This document shows, one piece after another, positions 1-8,839 of a stretch of DNA of 64,000 nucleotides; position 1 is the first letter of the stretch, and every line of letters begins with the position of its first letter. This DNA is from Aquabacterium sp. NJ1. GTDB lineage: Bacteria; Pseudomonadota; Gammaproteobacteria; Burkholderiales; Burkholderiaceae_C. The stretch lies in assembly GCF_000768065.1 (NCBI RefSeq), contig NZ_JRKM01000001.1, forward strand, positions 3,702,001 through 3,766,000, in the 5' to 3' direction. The position numbers and the translations under genes are program-made. A model generated the notes under the pieces. The model was given only the letters and a program-made list of their open reading frames with translations. It was not told the DNA's origin and did not search any database.

Positions 1-1189
1 CGGGAGATGCGGGCGCATTGCTCGTGTTGCCGAGACTTGCGGCTGGGGTGGACACCTGCAGGACATCAATCTCAGAGGCCATCTCTGCGATGCGATCTGA
101 CAGCACGACGTCCCAAGGCCAGCGTCGACCATGTCGCCCCATCACCAGTCTGACCAAGTTCTGCTCACGAGCGTAGCGGACAAGCGCCTGAGCGACGTCA
201 GAACCGGGGCGAACCGCCGTGGTCGCGCCCAACTGAGCAGCCAGCTTCAAGGTGCGATCCACTTCGGGAGAAACAGCACCGTCCTGGCCCGATGTGGCAA
301 GTGGCTCGATGTGCACCGCATGCCAGTTCACATCCAGTTGTGCAGCCAAGCGCGCGCAGCTTCGTACCACCTTGTCAGCCTGCCCGTCCGAGCCTACGCA
401 AGCCAGCAGGGCCTCACGGTTTGGCCAGACGCTTTCAACCGATGCCTGTCGGCGGTAGGCCAGCACCTGGTCATCAACCCGATCAGCCGTGCGACGCAGA
501 GCCAGCTCGCGCAAGGCCAGCAGATTGCCCTTGCGAAAGAAGCTGCCGGCAGCTCGTTCTGCCTGGTCTGGCAGGTAGACCTTGCCCGCCTTGAGTCGCG
601 CCAGTAGTTCATCGGGAGGAAGGTCCACCACGACCACCTCGTCGGCTTCGTCGAACAGACGATCAGGGACGGTCTCCCACACTCTTATGCCGGTGATGCC
701 GCTGACCACATCGTTGAGGCTTCCGAGGTGCTGGACATTCATGGTCGTCCAGACGTCGATGCCAGCTTGTAACAATTCTTCGATGTCCTGCCAACGTTTG
801 GGATGGCGTGAACCAGGTACGTTGCTGTGAGCCAACTCGTCTACCAACACCAAGGCATTGTTGTGTTCTTGACCGAAGGCCAGTGCGGCGTCCAGATCGA
901 ACTCTTTGAGTGCTCGATCGCGGTACTGAACCTGACGAAGGGGCAACCGTGGCAGACCTTCGGCCATGCGCTCAGTGTCATGGCGGCCATGGGTTTCCAG
1001 CAGACCGATGATCAGCGAGCGACCCTGTGCCTGACTGGCGCGAGCGGCCGCCAGCATCGCCCAAGTTTTGCCGACCCCCGCAGAGGCACCGATGAAGATC
1101 TTCAAACGCCCCCGATCCGCGCGGATGTCGTCCTGCTTCACCTGTTGCAGCAATTCATCGGGGTCGGGCCGTTCTCGTCCGGAATACAT
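1..1189 (-). CDS. kdpD: Sensor histidine kinase KdpD, N-terminal part (runs off the left edge)
   Basis: The product senses K+ limitation/turgor and phosphorylates KdpE to switch on kdpFABC. The reading frame starts at the ATG at 1189 (MYSGRERPDPDELLQQ) and stays open for 396 codons to the window edge. The first ~210 residues are the KdpD cytosolic domain with a P-loop (GASAGVGKT) and the family-typical VLVDELAHSN and DVWTTMNVQHLGSLND. A universal-stress-protein-like domain follows, with a GRHGRRWPWD stretch. The transmembrane and kinase domains and kdpE must lie left of the window. The start lies inside the 3' end of the amidotransferase gene (35-bp overlap), suggesting translational coupling. 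A TCTTGA repeat pair sits 38 bp upstream of the start. Confidence 0.95.
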   Translation of the reverse strand, partial: MYSGRERPDPDELLQQVKQDDIRADRGRLKIFIGASAGVGKTWAMLAAARASQAQGRSLIIGLLETHGRHDTERMAEGLPRLPLRQVQYRDRALKEFDLDAALAFGQEHNNALVLVDELAHSNVPGSRHPKRWQDIEELLQAGIDVWTTMNVQHLGSLNDVVSGITGIRVWETVPDRLFDEADEVVVVDLPPDELLARLKAGKVYLPDQAERAAGSFFRKGNLLALRELALRRTADRVDDQVLAYRRQASVESVWPNREALLACVGSDGQADKVVRSCARLAAQLDVNWHAVHIEPLATSGQDGAVSPEVDRTLKLAAQLGATTAVRPGSDVAQALVRYAREQNLVRLVMGRHGRRWPWDVVLSDRIAEMASEIDVLQVSTPAASLGNTSNAPASP

Positions 1190-1979
1190 GGCGGGTTCCT
1201 TCTTGTTCTCCGAAGTGTGCGCTTGATTGCATCAAGAAGGTGTCAAGACGGTGGGGCATGTGGTGCCTGGATGCCATAGGGCTTTCAGGCAGATGTGCGG
1301 TCCAGTCGCCATAAACGCGACGGGCCAACGTGTGCAGCGCAGGCAGCCAGACAGGGGCGTCCGAGAGGATCTGACTGGCAGCCTGAACGCTGGGAGAGTG
1401 GTGACACGCCAGCTCTGGAGCACCATGTTGGCACCAGGCTGTCAGGATGTCGGGGGTGATCTCCAAGTGGCATTGCAAGGCCAGATGTGGACCGAGGCGG
1501 AAGCCCTTGTTTTGGCAATGCTGTCCGATGAGGATGCGTTCAGCACCGGCTGGAATGTCGAAGGTTTCATGGTGCCAGTTGAACGACGGCACCGCCTGAA
1601 AGGTGCCCCAAAGGCCGTGAGCGTAAGGGGTGGGCGTCAACATGCGCCACCCGATATCAGGTCGCGGCAAGCGTCGGACCGAAGCGCCAGCGACGCTGGC
1701 GAGCATCTGGGCGCCGAAGCAATGCCCGAGGACAGGCACGTCTTGCGAAAGTGCATCTTGAACCAAACGTTGCTCTTCGTAGATCCAACGAATCGGATCG
1801 TGGATGCTGTGATCGCTACCCAGTAGGGCGATGCCGCTGAAGCGGCTGGCTGACCGAGGGAGCGGGTCGCCCTGACTGGGTTGGATGTGGACCATGGGGA
1901 TGCCCCACTTGGTCAGCAGCGCTTTCAGCATGCCAGGGCCTTGCACGGTATCGTGCTGAATCACGGCAACGGGTCTCAT
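1155..1979 (-). CDS. Class I glutamine amidotransferase-like protein
   Basis: A 274-residue protein of the GMP-synthase-like class I amidotransferase family. It has a nucleophile elbow GHCFGAQ (Cys), a conserved NWHHETFDIP segment and CHLE (catalytic His and Glu). These proteins hydrolyse glutamine to pass ammonia to a partner, but no partner is evident here. The ATG at 1979 (MRPVAVIQHD) is chosen because the fold begins there; the frame upstream is low-complexity. The last ~40 residues after YGDWTAHLPES look unlike the family and run over the kdpD start and its candidate operator, so the stop may have been displaced by read-through into intergenic DNA. Any link to potassium homeostasis is unknown. 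Confidence 0.8.
   Translation of the reverse strand: MRPVAVIQHDTVQGPGMLKALLTKWGIPMVHIQPSQGDPLPRSASRFSGIALLGSDHSIHDPIRWIYEEQRLVQDALSQDVPVLGHCFGAQMLASVAGASVRRLPRPDIGWRMLTPTPYAHGLWGTFQAVPSFNWHHETFDIPAGAERILIGQHCQNKGFRLGPHLALQCHLEITPDILTAWCQHGAPELACHHSPSVQAASQILSDAPVWLPALHTLARRVYGDWTAHLPESPMASRHHMPHRLDTFLMQSSAHFGEQEGTRHVFRTRTARPR
1228..1248 (-). promoter_or_regulatory. Candidate KdpE operator upstream of kdpD
   Basis: Read on the minus strand, two TCTTGA half-sites lie exactly 11 bp apart (TCTTGACACC then TTCTTGATGC). The 21-bp element matches the one upstream of kdpF at 17 positions and has the same orientation relative to transcription. OmpR-family regulators such as KdpE usually bind tandem repeats one helical turn apart. 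Assignment to KdpE is inference. Confidence 0.5.
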
Positions 1980-2121
1980 CTTGGTGAGCGCAACAACAGG
2001 GTGGCGCGTTGGTTTGGACCATGCCCAATCTAGGTATCGCGGCGGCAAGACGATGTAGAGAAGACGGGTTTGGGTGTCAAGAATTGGTGAAGCTCGTGCA
2101 TGAGCGAGTGGTTCAGGTCGG

Positions 2122-2142
2122 TCTTGATGCGTTCTTGATGCG
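2122..2142 (+). promoter_or_regulatory. Candidate KdpE operator upstream of the kdp structural operon
   Basis: Two near-identical 10-bp units, TCTTGATGCG at 2122 and 2133, are spaced 11 bp apart, 77 bp before the first small ORF of the operon. A third TCTTGA occurs at 2165, as part of TCTTGACGG. The architecture fits an OmpR/PhoB-class regulator bound on one face of the helix, and the element recurs upstream of kdpD. Confidence 0.55.
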
Positions 2143-2219
2143 GGCATGCCAAAGCTTGGCCCCGTCTTGACGGCTGCCTTCCTACGATCGATGGCATCGG
2201 ATATGAACAGGAGAACCCG

Positions 2220-2315
2220 ATGGACATCGTGTTTGTCGCGCTGGGCGCGACGTTCTGGCTGCTCATCGTCGGCATGGCGATGGGGTGTGATCGTTTGAAG
2301 CGGAGTGCGTCATGA
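2220..2315 (+). CDS. Small single-pass membrane protein preceding kdpF
   Basis: A 31-codon ORF with ATG at 2220, preceded by AGGAG about 7 bp upstream. The product ([20 protein letters not shown]...) is one hydrophobic helix followed by a basic tail, CDRLKRSAS. Its last codon and stop overlap the kdpF ATG, so it looks translationally coupled to the operon. Small proteins of the pattern MD-x-hydrophobic-C-x-RL occur at this position in other kdp operons to my knowledge, but no name or function is established. It might be an accessory stabilising helix like KdpF, or a leader peptide that tunes kdpF translation. Confidence 0.6.
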   Translation: MDIVFVALGATFWLLIVGMAMGCDRLKRSAS

Positions 2316-2404
2316 GTGGCGAGTTGCTGCTGTGTGGAGGCCTAGCGGTGGGGTTGCTGGCTTACTTGATCGCGGTTTTGCTCAACCCGGAGGACTTTTC
2401 ATGA
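2312..2404 (+). CDS. kdpF: K+-transporting ATPase subunit KdpF
   Basis: A 30-residue single transmembrane helix ([10 protein letters not shown] ... LLNPEDFS) with the family's N-terminal glycine-rich helix and the terminal LLNPE-x-F signature. KdpF sits in the membrane beside KdpA and stabilises the KdpFABC complex. The start at 2312 overlaps the preceding 31-codon ORF, and its stop overlaps the kdpA ATG (2401), so all three are probably translated in a coupled way. Confidence 0.9.
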   Translation: MSGELLLCGGLAVGLLAYLIAVLLNPEDFS

Positions 2405-4104
2405 ACACCCAATCTTTGGCTCTAATAGGCCTGTTCTGCGTGGTGCTGCTGGCCGCGGCATGGCCCTTGGGGCGGTACATCCATGCAGTGATGGAGGGGC
2501 GTGTGACCTGGATGCGCCGGGTTGAAACGCCGCTCCTGCGTGTCTGCGGCGCGCAGCCTGAAGTTGACATGGGCTGGAAGCGTTACGCACTGTCGCTGAT
2601 CTTGTTCAACTTGTTGGGCGTCATCGCGGTCTATGCCTTGCAGCGCCTGCAGCATGTCCTGCCTCTCAATCCGCAAGGAATGGGTGCTGTGACACCGGAC
2701 TCTGCATTCAACACAGCCGTGAGTTTCGTGACCAACACGAACTGGCAGGGATACGGTGGTGAGTCGACGATGGGTTACCTCACACAAATGCTCGGTTTGG
2801 CGGTGCAGAACTTCCTGTCGGCGGCAACTGGGATCGTGGTGGTGGTGGCCTTGATCCGCGGCTTTGTGCGTCACAGTGCGCAGGGGCTGGGGAATGTCTG
2901 GACCGATTTGATGAGGGCCACCTTGTGGGTGCTGCTGCCCATTGCCTTCGTGTCCGCGGTGGCCTTGGTTCACCAAGGCGTGATTCAGAACTTGCTGCCT
3001 TACGTTGAGCTCCAGACCCTGACCGGTCAGAAGCAGACGGTGGCGATGGGGCCAGTGGCCTCTCAGGAAGCCATCAAGATGTTGGGCACCAACGGTGGAG
3101 GCTTCTTCAACGCCAACTCAGCACACCCGTTCGAGAATCCGACTGCTCTGAGCAACTTCATTCAGATGCTCTTGATCTTCCTGATTCCGGCGGCGCTGTG
3201 CTTCACGTTTGGTCGCATGGTGGGTGATGCGCGCCAGGGCTGGAGCGTGATCACGGTGATGTTCGTGTTGTTCATCGCGGGGGCATGGTCGGCCACGTAC
3301 TTCGAACAACAAGGCAACCCGATGTGGCGTGAGCTTGGCGTGAACCAGGCTCAGACGATGGATCAGGCAGGCGGCAACATGGAAGGCAAGGAGGTGCGGT
3401 TTGGCATCGTTGCGTCTGCCCTGTTCGCCACTGTCACGACCGATGCCTCGTGTGGCGCGGTCAACGCCATGCACGACTCCTTCACCCCACTGGGCGGCAT
3501 GGTGCCGTTGGTCAACATGCAACTGGGTGAGGTGGTGTTCGGTGGTGTGGGGACGGGCCTTTACGGCATGCTGATCTTTGCGGTGATGGCGGTGTTCCTG
3601 GCTGGACTCATGATCGGCCGCACGCCGGAATATTTGGGCAAGAAAATCGAGGCCTTCGATATGAAGATGGTATCGATGGTCATTCTGATCACGCCAATTC
3701 TGGTGCTGGCAGGGACGGCCCTTGCCACGTCGGTAGAAGCTGGGCGTGTGGGGGTGGCCAATCCGGGGCCACATGGTTTCTCCGAAATCCTGTACGCGCT
3801 CACTTCTGCCGCGAACAACAACGGCAGTGCGTTCGGCGGTTTGTCGGCCAACACGCCCTTTTACAACGTGCTGCTGGCCGTAGCGATGTGGTTCGGTCGT
3901 TTTGGTGTGATTGTGCCTGTGCTGGCCCTGGCGGGCTCTCTGGCAGGTAAGAAGCGTCTCGCGGCTCACCAAGGGACCATGCCCACACATGGCCCGTTGT
4001 TCGTGGTCCTGCTGATGGGGACGGTACTCCTGGTCGGTTTACTGAACTACGTTCCGGCGCTGGCCTTGGGGCCGGTGGTGGAGCAACTGATGCTGTGGCG
4101 TTGA
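2401..4104 (+). CDS. kdpA: K+-transporting ATPase potassium-binding subunit KdpA
   Basis: A 567-residue polytopic inner-membrane protein that selects and channels K+ in the KdpFABC pump. The four pore-loop segments typical of the superfamily of K+ transporters are visible: [48 protein letters not shown] and [13 protein letters not shown]. The ATG at 2401 follows a GGAGG ribosome site and overlaps the kdpF stop. An in-frame upstream extension is rejected because it would translate kdpF DNA in another frame. Length and motif order are normal. Confidence 0.98.
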   Translation: MNTQSLALIGLFCVVLLAAAWPLGRYIHAVMEGRVTWMRRVETPLLRVCGAQPEVDMGWKRYALSLILFNLLGVIAVYALQRLQHVLPLNPQGMGAVTPDSAFNTAVSFVTNTNWQGYGGESTMGYLTQMLGLAVQNFLSAATGIVVVVALIRGFVRHSAQGLGNVWTDLMRATLWVLLPIAFVSAVALVHQGVIQNLLPYVELQTLTGQKQTVAMGPVASQEAIKMLGTNGGGFFNANSAHPFENPTALSNFIQMLLIFLIPAALCFTFGRMVGDARQGWSVITVMFVLFIAGAWSATYFEQQGNPMWRELGVNQAQTMDQAGGNMEGKEVRFGIVASALFATVTTDASCGAVNAMHDSFTPLGGMVPLVNMQLGEVVFGGVGTGLYGMLIFAVMAVFLAGLMIGRTPEYLGKKIEAFDMKMVSMVILITPILVLAGTALATSVEAGRVGVANPGPHGFSEILYALTSAANNNGSAFGGLSANTPFYNVLLAVAMWFGRFGVIVPVLALAGSLAGKKRLAAHQGTMPTHGPLFVVLLMGTVLLVGLLNYVPALALGPVVEQLMLWR

Positions 4105-4114
4105 AGGAACCAAC

Positions 4115-6187
4115 ATGACACGTTCTGTTTTCAAGTTGTTTGACCCCGTGTTGCTGCAGCCCGCTGTGCTGAATGCATTTCGCAAGCTTGATCCGCGCAT
4201 GCAATGGCGCAACCCCGTGATGTTTGTGGTCTACGTGGGCAGTTGGCTGACCACCGGGTTGGCGATCCATGCCTTGTCCGGTGGTGGCAGCGGCGGCGAG
4301 TCGTCGGGTTTCGTTGTCACAGTTGCCTTGTGGCTGTGGTTCACGGTGTTGTTCGCGAACTTTGCCGAGGCACTGGCCGAGGGGCGCAGCAAGGCCCAAG
4401 CCGCTTCCTTGCGCAGCCTCAAGAAGCAGACCTGGGCTAAGAAGCTTGAGTCGGCTGATGTCGGGGCGAAATGGCATCCCATCGAGTCGTCCGAGCTGCG
4501 CAAGGGGGACCACGTGATGGTGCAGGCTGGCGATGTGATTCCGGCGGATGGCGAGGTGATCGACGGTGTGGCCTCTGTGGACGAGAGTGCCATCACCGGT
4601 GAATCTGCACCGGTGATTCGTGAGTCGGGGGGGGACTTTTCTGCTGTCACAGGCGGCACGCGAGTGCTGTCGGACTGGATCATGGTGCGGGTGTCGGTGA
4701 ACCCGGGGGAAACCTTTGTCGATCGCATGATCGCGATGGTCGAAGGCGCCAAACGCCAGAAAACCCCTAACGAGATTGCCTTGACCATCCTCCTGGTGGC
4801 CCTGACCATCGTCTTTTTGGTGGTCACTTGCAGCCTGTGGCCGTTCTCAGCGTTTGGCGTGATGGCCTCTGGGGCGGGGGAGCCGGTGTCTGTCACGGTA
4901 CTCGTGGCCTTGTTGGTGTGCTTGATCCCGACAACCATCGCCGGGCTGCTGTCGGCCATCGGTGTGGCGGGTATGAGCCGCATGATGCAGGCCAACGTGA
5001 TTGCCACATCGGGTCGGGCGGTCGAGGCTGCCGGGGACGTGGATGTGCTGCTGATGGACAAGACGGGCACCATCACGCTGGGCAACCGTCAGGCCAGCGA
5101 GTTCCTCCCGGCGCCAGGTGTGAGCAAGGCCATGCTGGCCGATGTGGCTCAGTTGGCATCACTGGCCGACGAAACGCCTGAAGGTCGCAGCATCGTGGTG
5201 CTGGCCAAACAACAGTTTGACCTGCGTGGCCGTGACCTGCAGGCCCTGAACGCAAATTTTGTGCACTTCTCGGCCCAGACGCGCATGAGTGGCGTCGATC
5301 TGGGTGAACGCCAGATTCGCAAGGGGGCGGCCGAGGCCATTCGCAAGCACGTGATCGCATTGGGCGGGCATTTCCCGAGCGCCGTTGATGCCGAGGTGGA
5401 GCGTGTGGCTCATCAAGGCAGCACCCCGCTGGTCGTGAGCGATGGCGCTCATGTGTTGGGTGTGGTTGAACTCAAAGACATCGTCAAGGGTGGCATCAAG
5501 GAGCGCTTTGCCGAGTTGCGTCGCATGGGCATCCAGACCGTGATGATCACTGGCGACAACCGTCTGACGGCCGCGGCCATTGCTGCCGAAGCCGGGGTCG
5601 ATGACTTTCTGGCTGAGGCCACCCCTGAGATGAAGCTGGCGCTCATCCGAAAGCACCAGGCTGAAGGCCGGCTGGTGGCGATGACGGGTGACGGCACCAA
5701 CGATGCGCCCGCTTTGGCGCAGGCCGACGTCGCCGTGGCAATGAACTCGGGCACACAAGCCGCCAAGGAGGCCAGCAACATGGTGGACCTCGACAGCAAT
5801 CCGACCAAGCTCATTGAGGTGGTCGAGACTGGCAAGCAGATGCTGATGACACGCGGCTCGCTGACCACTTTCAGTGTGGCCAACGACATCGCGAAGTACT
5901 TTGCTATTGTTCCAGCGGCCTTCGTGTCGACCTATCCGCAACTGGCGGCGCTCAACGTCATGCACTTGACCAGCCCGACCTCGGCGGTGCTGTCTGCCGT
6001 CATCTTCAACGCGCTGATCATCATGTTTTTGATTCCGCTTGCGATCAAGGGTGTGCCGTATCGCGCGCTGGGCGCTGCCACGCTTTTGCGCCGCAACCTG
6101 CTGATCTATGGCCTGGGCGGGGTGCTGGTGCCCTTCATCGGCATCAAGCTGATCGATCTGGGCTTGAGTTTCATGGGCCTCGTCTGA
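4115..6187 (+). CDS. kdpB: K+-transporting ATPase ATP-binding subunit KdpB
   Basis: A P-type ATPase of 690 residues that hydrolyses ATP to drive K+ import through KdpA. Landmarks in order: TGES in the actuator domain, the phosphorylation motif [10 protein letters not shown], the KGAAEAIRK nucleotide-binding region, MITGDN, and the hinge motif [11 protein letters not shown], with membrane helices at both ends. It starts 10 bp after the kdpA stop. The codons for SGGD contain a run of eight G residues (from about 4627), which is in frame here. Confidence 0.98.
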   Translation: MTRSVFKLFDPVLLQPAVLNAFRKLDPRMQWRNPVMFVVYVGSWLTTGLAIHALSGGGSGGESSGFVVTVALWLWFTVLFANFAEALAEGRSKAQAASLRSLKKQTWAKKLESADVGAKWHPIESSELRKGDHVMVQAGDVIPADGEVIDGVASVDESAITGESAPVIRESGGDFSAVTGGTRVLSDWIMVRVSVNPGETFVDRMIAMVEGAKRQKTPNEIALTILLVALTIVFLVVTCSLWPFSAFGVMASGAGEPVSVTVLVALLVCLIPTTIAGLLSAIGVAGMSRMMQANVIATSGRAVEAAGDVDVLLMDKTGTITLGNRQASEFLPAPGVSKAMLADVAQLASLADETPEGRSIVVLAKQQFDLRGRDLQALNANFVHFSAQTRMSGVDLGERQIRKGAAEAIRKHVIALGGHFPSAVDAEVERVAHQGSTPLVVSDGAHVLGVVELKDIVKGGIKERFAELRRMGIQTVMITGDNRLTAAAIAAEAGVDDFLAEATPEMKLALIRKHQAEGRLVAMTGDGTNDAPALAQADVAVAMNSGTQAAKEASNMVDLDSNPTKLIEVVETGKQMLMTRGSLTTFSVANDIAKYFAIVPAAFVSTYPQLAALNVMHLTSPTSAVLSAVIFNALIIMFLIPLAIKGVPYRALGAATLLRRNLLIYGLGGVLVPFIGIKLIDLGLSFMGLV

Positions 6188-6208
6188 GGTCACGACTAGG
6201 AGATTCAC

Positions 6209-6829
6209 ATGCAGTCGCAATCACCATCTCATTCGTACGTTCGTCCTGCCGTCAGCCTCTTCGTGATGTTGTCAGTGGTGACTGGTGTGGCCTATCCACT
6301 CGCGGTAACAGGCGTGGGGCAGGGGCTGTTCCCTGCGCAGGCGAACGGTAGTCTGGTGTCGCACGATGGCGGCCAGGTTGTCGGGTCTCGCCTGATTGGC
6401 CAGGCCTTCACCGACCCTGGGCATTTTTGGTCGCGCCCATCGGCGACGGCGCCGACGCCTTACAACGCGGCGAACTCGGCAGGCTCCAACCTCGGGCCGC
6501 TGAACCCCGCCTTGTCAGATGCGGTCAAGGCACGTGTCGAGGCTTTGCGCGCCGTTGATCCAGGGAACACCCGTCCCGTTCCGGTGGATCTGGTGACCGC
6601 GTCCGGCAGTGGGCTGGACCCGCACATCAGCGTGGCCGCGGCGCAGTTTCAAGCCGCTCGCGTGGCCAAGGTACGTGGCCTGCCTCATTTGGTGGTTCAG
6701 GACTTGATCGACCGCCACACCGAGCAACCGTGGCTGGGCTTCTTTGGGGAGCCACGTGTTCACGTTCTGGCGCTCAACATCGATGTGGACGCGGTGGCTC
6801 GGGCACGAACTTCCAGTGGACAGAACTGA
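6209..6829 (+). CDS. kdpC: K+-transporting ATPase subunit KdpC
   Basis: A 206-residue subunit with one N-terminal membrane helix (~15-35) and a periplasmic domain that associates with KdpA and KdpB and raises ATP affinity. Family signatures present include GQGLFP, GSRLIGQ-x-F, FWSRPSAT with YNAANSAGSNLGPLNP, and DPHISVAAA. A ribosome site AGGAG lies just before the ATG. It is the last pump subunit; a porin gene follows after 15 bp. Confidence 0.97.
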   Translation: MQSQSPSHSYVRPAVSLFVMLSVVTGVAYPLAVTGVGQGLFPAQANGSLVSHDGGQVVGSRLIGQAFTDPGHFWSRPSATAPTPYNAANSAGSNLGPLNPALSDAVKARVEALRAVDPGNTRPVPVDLVTASGSGLDPHISVAAAQFQAARVAKVRGLPHLVVQDLIDRHTEQPWLGFFGEPRVHVLALNIDVDAVARARTSSGQN

Positions 6830-6844
6830 CCTTCGTCAAAACGG

Positions 6845-7717
6845 ATGAACAACATGAACAAACTCACTTCTTTGTACCGGTTTGCTGGCCGGGTAAGTGC
6901 TTGCCTCGCTTTGTCTTCTCTGTCCATGGTGAGCCGTGCGGAGCCTGACCCAATTGATGCCAAGGCCCTCACCATTGCGAGCAACATCAGCGTGGTGAAC
7001 CACTATCGCTTTCGAGGCATTGATCAGACCTGGGGGCACCCCGCATTGCAGGGAGGCGTCGATGTCAATTGGTCGAATGGCTGGTACGCCGGCCTGTGGG
7101 CTTCCAATGTGTCGGGTAACAGTTACCCAGGCGGGTCGCTGGAGCTGGACTACTATGGAGGCTTCAGTGGGCGTTTCGGGGATGACTGGAGCTTCTCTGT
7201 GGGGGGGTATGGCTATGCTTACCCTGGCGCCAACCTTGCCCATTCGGCTTGTCCTTCTGCAGCAATGGCTGCGCCATGCTCACAAGTCTCTCAACGCTTT
7301 GACACCTTCGAGGTTAATGCAGGGATGAGCTGGAAGTGGGTGAGCTACAAGCTGTCGATTTCGGCGACCGATTATTTTGGCGCCAATGTTCGCACGGGCT
7401 ACAGCGCGGGTAGTCGGGGTACGCGATATCACGACCTGTCGGTTAACTTGCCTCTGAGCGACCGAGTCAGCCTTGTTGGGCATTGGGGGAGAGCTGAGCT
7501 GCGAGTTCGCTACGGTGGCATGAACCCCTCGTACAACGACCTGAAGCTGGGGGTCAACGCGACGTGGGGCGACGGTTGGAATGGTGGGCTGGCGTGGGTC
7601 AGAGCGGGGAATGACCGCTTCTATCGACCTCCTACGGGTGGGTTGTCGTATGCCAGTCAAGAGACAAAAGACCTCAATCGCAGTGGACTGGTCCTGCAGT
7701 TCGGGCGAACCTTTTGA
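6845..7717 (+). CDS. TorF/Gcw_chp-family putative outer-membrane porin
   Basis: A 290-residue exported protein. After a signal peptide (hydrophobic ACLALSSLSMV, likely cleavage near SRA-EPD) it shows the alternating aromatic beta-strand pattern of the Gcw_chp/TorF family: ISVVNHYRFRGIDQT near the N terminus, WYAGLWASNVS, LELDYYGGFSG, and a terminal aromatic residue (LQFGRTF). This suggests an outer-membrane barrel. Its position 15 bp after kdpC implies co-transcription and a possible role in K+ entry to the periplasm under limitation, but transport specificity is unproven. Confidence 0.8.
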   Translation: MNNMNKLTSLYRFAGRVSACLALSSLSMVSRAEPDPIDAKALTIASNISVVNHYRFRGIDQTWGHPALQGGVDVNWSNGWYAGLWASNVSGNSYPGGSLELDYYGGFSGRFGDDWSFSVGGYGYAYPGANLAHSACPSAAMAAPCSQVSQRFDTFEVNAGMSWKWVSYKLSISATDYFGANVRTGYSAGSRGTRYHDLSVNLPLSDRVSLVGHWGRAELRVRYGGMNPSYNDLKLGVNATWGDGWNGGLAWVRAGNDRFYRPPTGGLSYASQETKDLNRSGLVLQFGRTF

Positions 7718-7860
7718 TCGATAGAGCGAGTTGAAACACACAGACAACAGTCAAACTCGCGACTCGACGAGAGAGCACATCCAAAGGAGGCACTTTGTCG
7801 CCCGTCAAAGCACCACACTGGTCGCACTGCAGAAGGTGAATGTCCCCAGGACCTCGCGCG

Positions 7861-7896
7861 CATTCTTTGAGCTGGCTTCTAAAAGCTCAAAGAATG
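7861..7896. repeat. Perfect 13-bp inverted repeat (hairpin or operator)
   Basis: CATTCTTTGAGCT is repeated inverted as AGCTCAAAGAATG across a 10-nt loop. It lies in the 269-bp gap (7718-7986) between the porin stop and the convergent XRE regulator stop, where I see no gene. There is no T-run on either strand, so it is not a classical terminator, though it could act as a bidirectional one. Confidence 0.6.
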
Positions 7897-7986
7897 TGGC
7901 CGCTGGGCAGATTTCGCCAGTAATCAGGCACGGTGGCCGATTGGGGACAACTAGAAGGGTTGATGCGTCCAACAAGACAAGGCTGT

Positions 7987-8736
7987 TCATCGATTGCGGC
8001 CACATGCCGAGTTCAGGGCATCTTGATGGCTGGCGATCCACTTCGCCAACTCCGCAGGACTGACACCAGCGCTCAACGCTGACCTCAGTGCGCGTTCCAG
8101 CTGCACCCAGCCTGCGGGGTTGGCCGTATTGAACGCCAACTCAGCGGCATGGCCTTCATTCAGCCGATACAAGAGGCCATCCAGCAGTTCGTCGTCGCCC
8201 ACGTCCATGGCAACCTGCTGCGCCAGCTCCAGCAAGGCATTGCTGGCCAATTGAACGGAATCGGTGCTGATGCCTGCCAAGGCACACGGCAGGGTCACCA
8301 CGCGCTGCGCATGGGTGATGCCCGCGACGTCTGCCAAGCCGCTGGTGTCCGGTGTCACGGCCAGCCGTATCCAGGCGCCGCCCCATTGCAGAAAGCGGGT
8401 TTTGGTCAGGCCTGGCTGCTCGTCCTGGAAAAGCCATGTGGGCGGACTGTCTTTGGCTTCCAGCAGTGTGCACATCGCTCTCAGTAGATCCAACTGCCCA
8501 CAGTCTGCCCACTGGTGCAGCACGTCGCCACGCAACTGCCCACCCTCGATGCCCAGGTGATGCGTCAAGGCCGTCACCCGCGCAGCGGAAATCACCTGAG
8601 GCTTGCCGCGCAGCCAGACCGACAGGTTCGCCGTACGGATGCCAGTGGCTTGGGCAACGGCGCTCAGCGTTTGCCCACGCAAGCGCAACAAGGTACTGGC
8701 CAGTTGGGGTATTCGGTCTGGACTCATGGTGCGCAT
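7987..8736 (-). CDS. XRE-type helix-turn-helix transcriptional regulator
   Basis: About 249 residues. The N-terminal third has a helix-turn-helix (LSAVAQATGIRTANLSVWLR around residues 22-41); the rest is an uncharacterised, mostly helical domain. The ATG at 8736 (MRTMSPDR) is preferred. An upstream GTG at 8766 is in frame but lies inside the TATAGT promoter element, so it would precede the transcript start. The next ATG at 8727 is an alternative; none has a convincing ribosome site. It is divergent from the AAA+ gene, and matching tandem operator-like sites lie before each gene, so it probably represses both. Confidence 0.65.
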   Translation of the reverse strand: MRTMSPDRIPQLASTLLRLRGQTLSAVAQATGIRTANLSVWLRGKPQVISAARVTALTHHLGIEGGQLRGDVLHQWADCGQLDLLRAMCTLLEAKDSPPTWLFQDEQPGLTKTRFLQWGGAWIRLAVTPDTSGLADVAGITHAQRVVTLPCALAGISTDSVQLASNALLELAQQVAMDVGDDELLDGLLYRLNEGHAAELAFNTANPAGWVQLERALRSALSAGVSPAELAKWIASHQDALNSACGRNR

Positions 8737-8750
8737 GCCGTGGAACGAGC

Positions 8751-8770
8751 TATCACTGTAATTCACTATA
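8751..8770 (-). promoter_or_regulatory. Tandem TATAGT-type operator overlapping the -10 of the regulator gene
   Basis: On the minus strand this reads TATAGTGAAT followed by TACAGTGATA, two 10-bp units in tandem. It agrees at 15 of 20 positions with the element at 8821-8840 before the AAA+ gene. The first TATAGT is a plausible -10 box, giving a leader of about 20 nt to the ATG at 8736. Autoregulation by the XRE protein is inferred. Confidence 0.45.
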
Positions 8771-8797
8771 AGACGAGAGGTTCGCTCGATTCCGGGT

Positions 8798-8826
8798 TTG
8801 CCTGATTTGCCTCTTGTTGTTATAGT
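8798..8826 (+). promoter_or_regulatory. Sigma70-type promoter of the AAA+ gene
   Basis: TTGCCT (8798-8803) and TATAGT (8821-8826) are separated by 17 bp. Transcription would start near 8833, leaving a leader of only about 18 nt before the ATG at 8852 with no evident ribosome site. Confidence 0.55.
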
Positions 8827-8839
8827 AATTTATAGTTAA
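8820..8839 (+). promoter_or_regulatory. Tandem TATAGT-type operator overlapping the -10 of the AAA+ gene
   Basis: TATAGTAATT is followed directly by TATAGTTAAA, two 10-bp units in tandem covering the -10 box and the probable start of transcription. The matching element before the divergent regulator gene makes this a likely repressor site. Confidence 0.5.

Noticed and set aside
4627-4634. Run of eight G in kdpB as a phase-variation tract
   Set aside because: The frame is intact, the gene is a house-keeping-type pump subunit and no second feature supports switching.
7731-8063. A 110-codon frame in the gap after the porin
   Set aside because: It crosses the 13-bp hairpin and runs into the 3' end of the XRE regulator gene on the other strand; no ribosome site or protein-like pattern.
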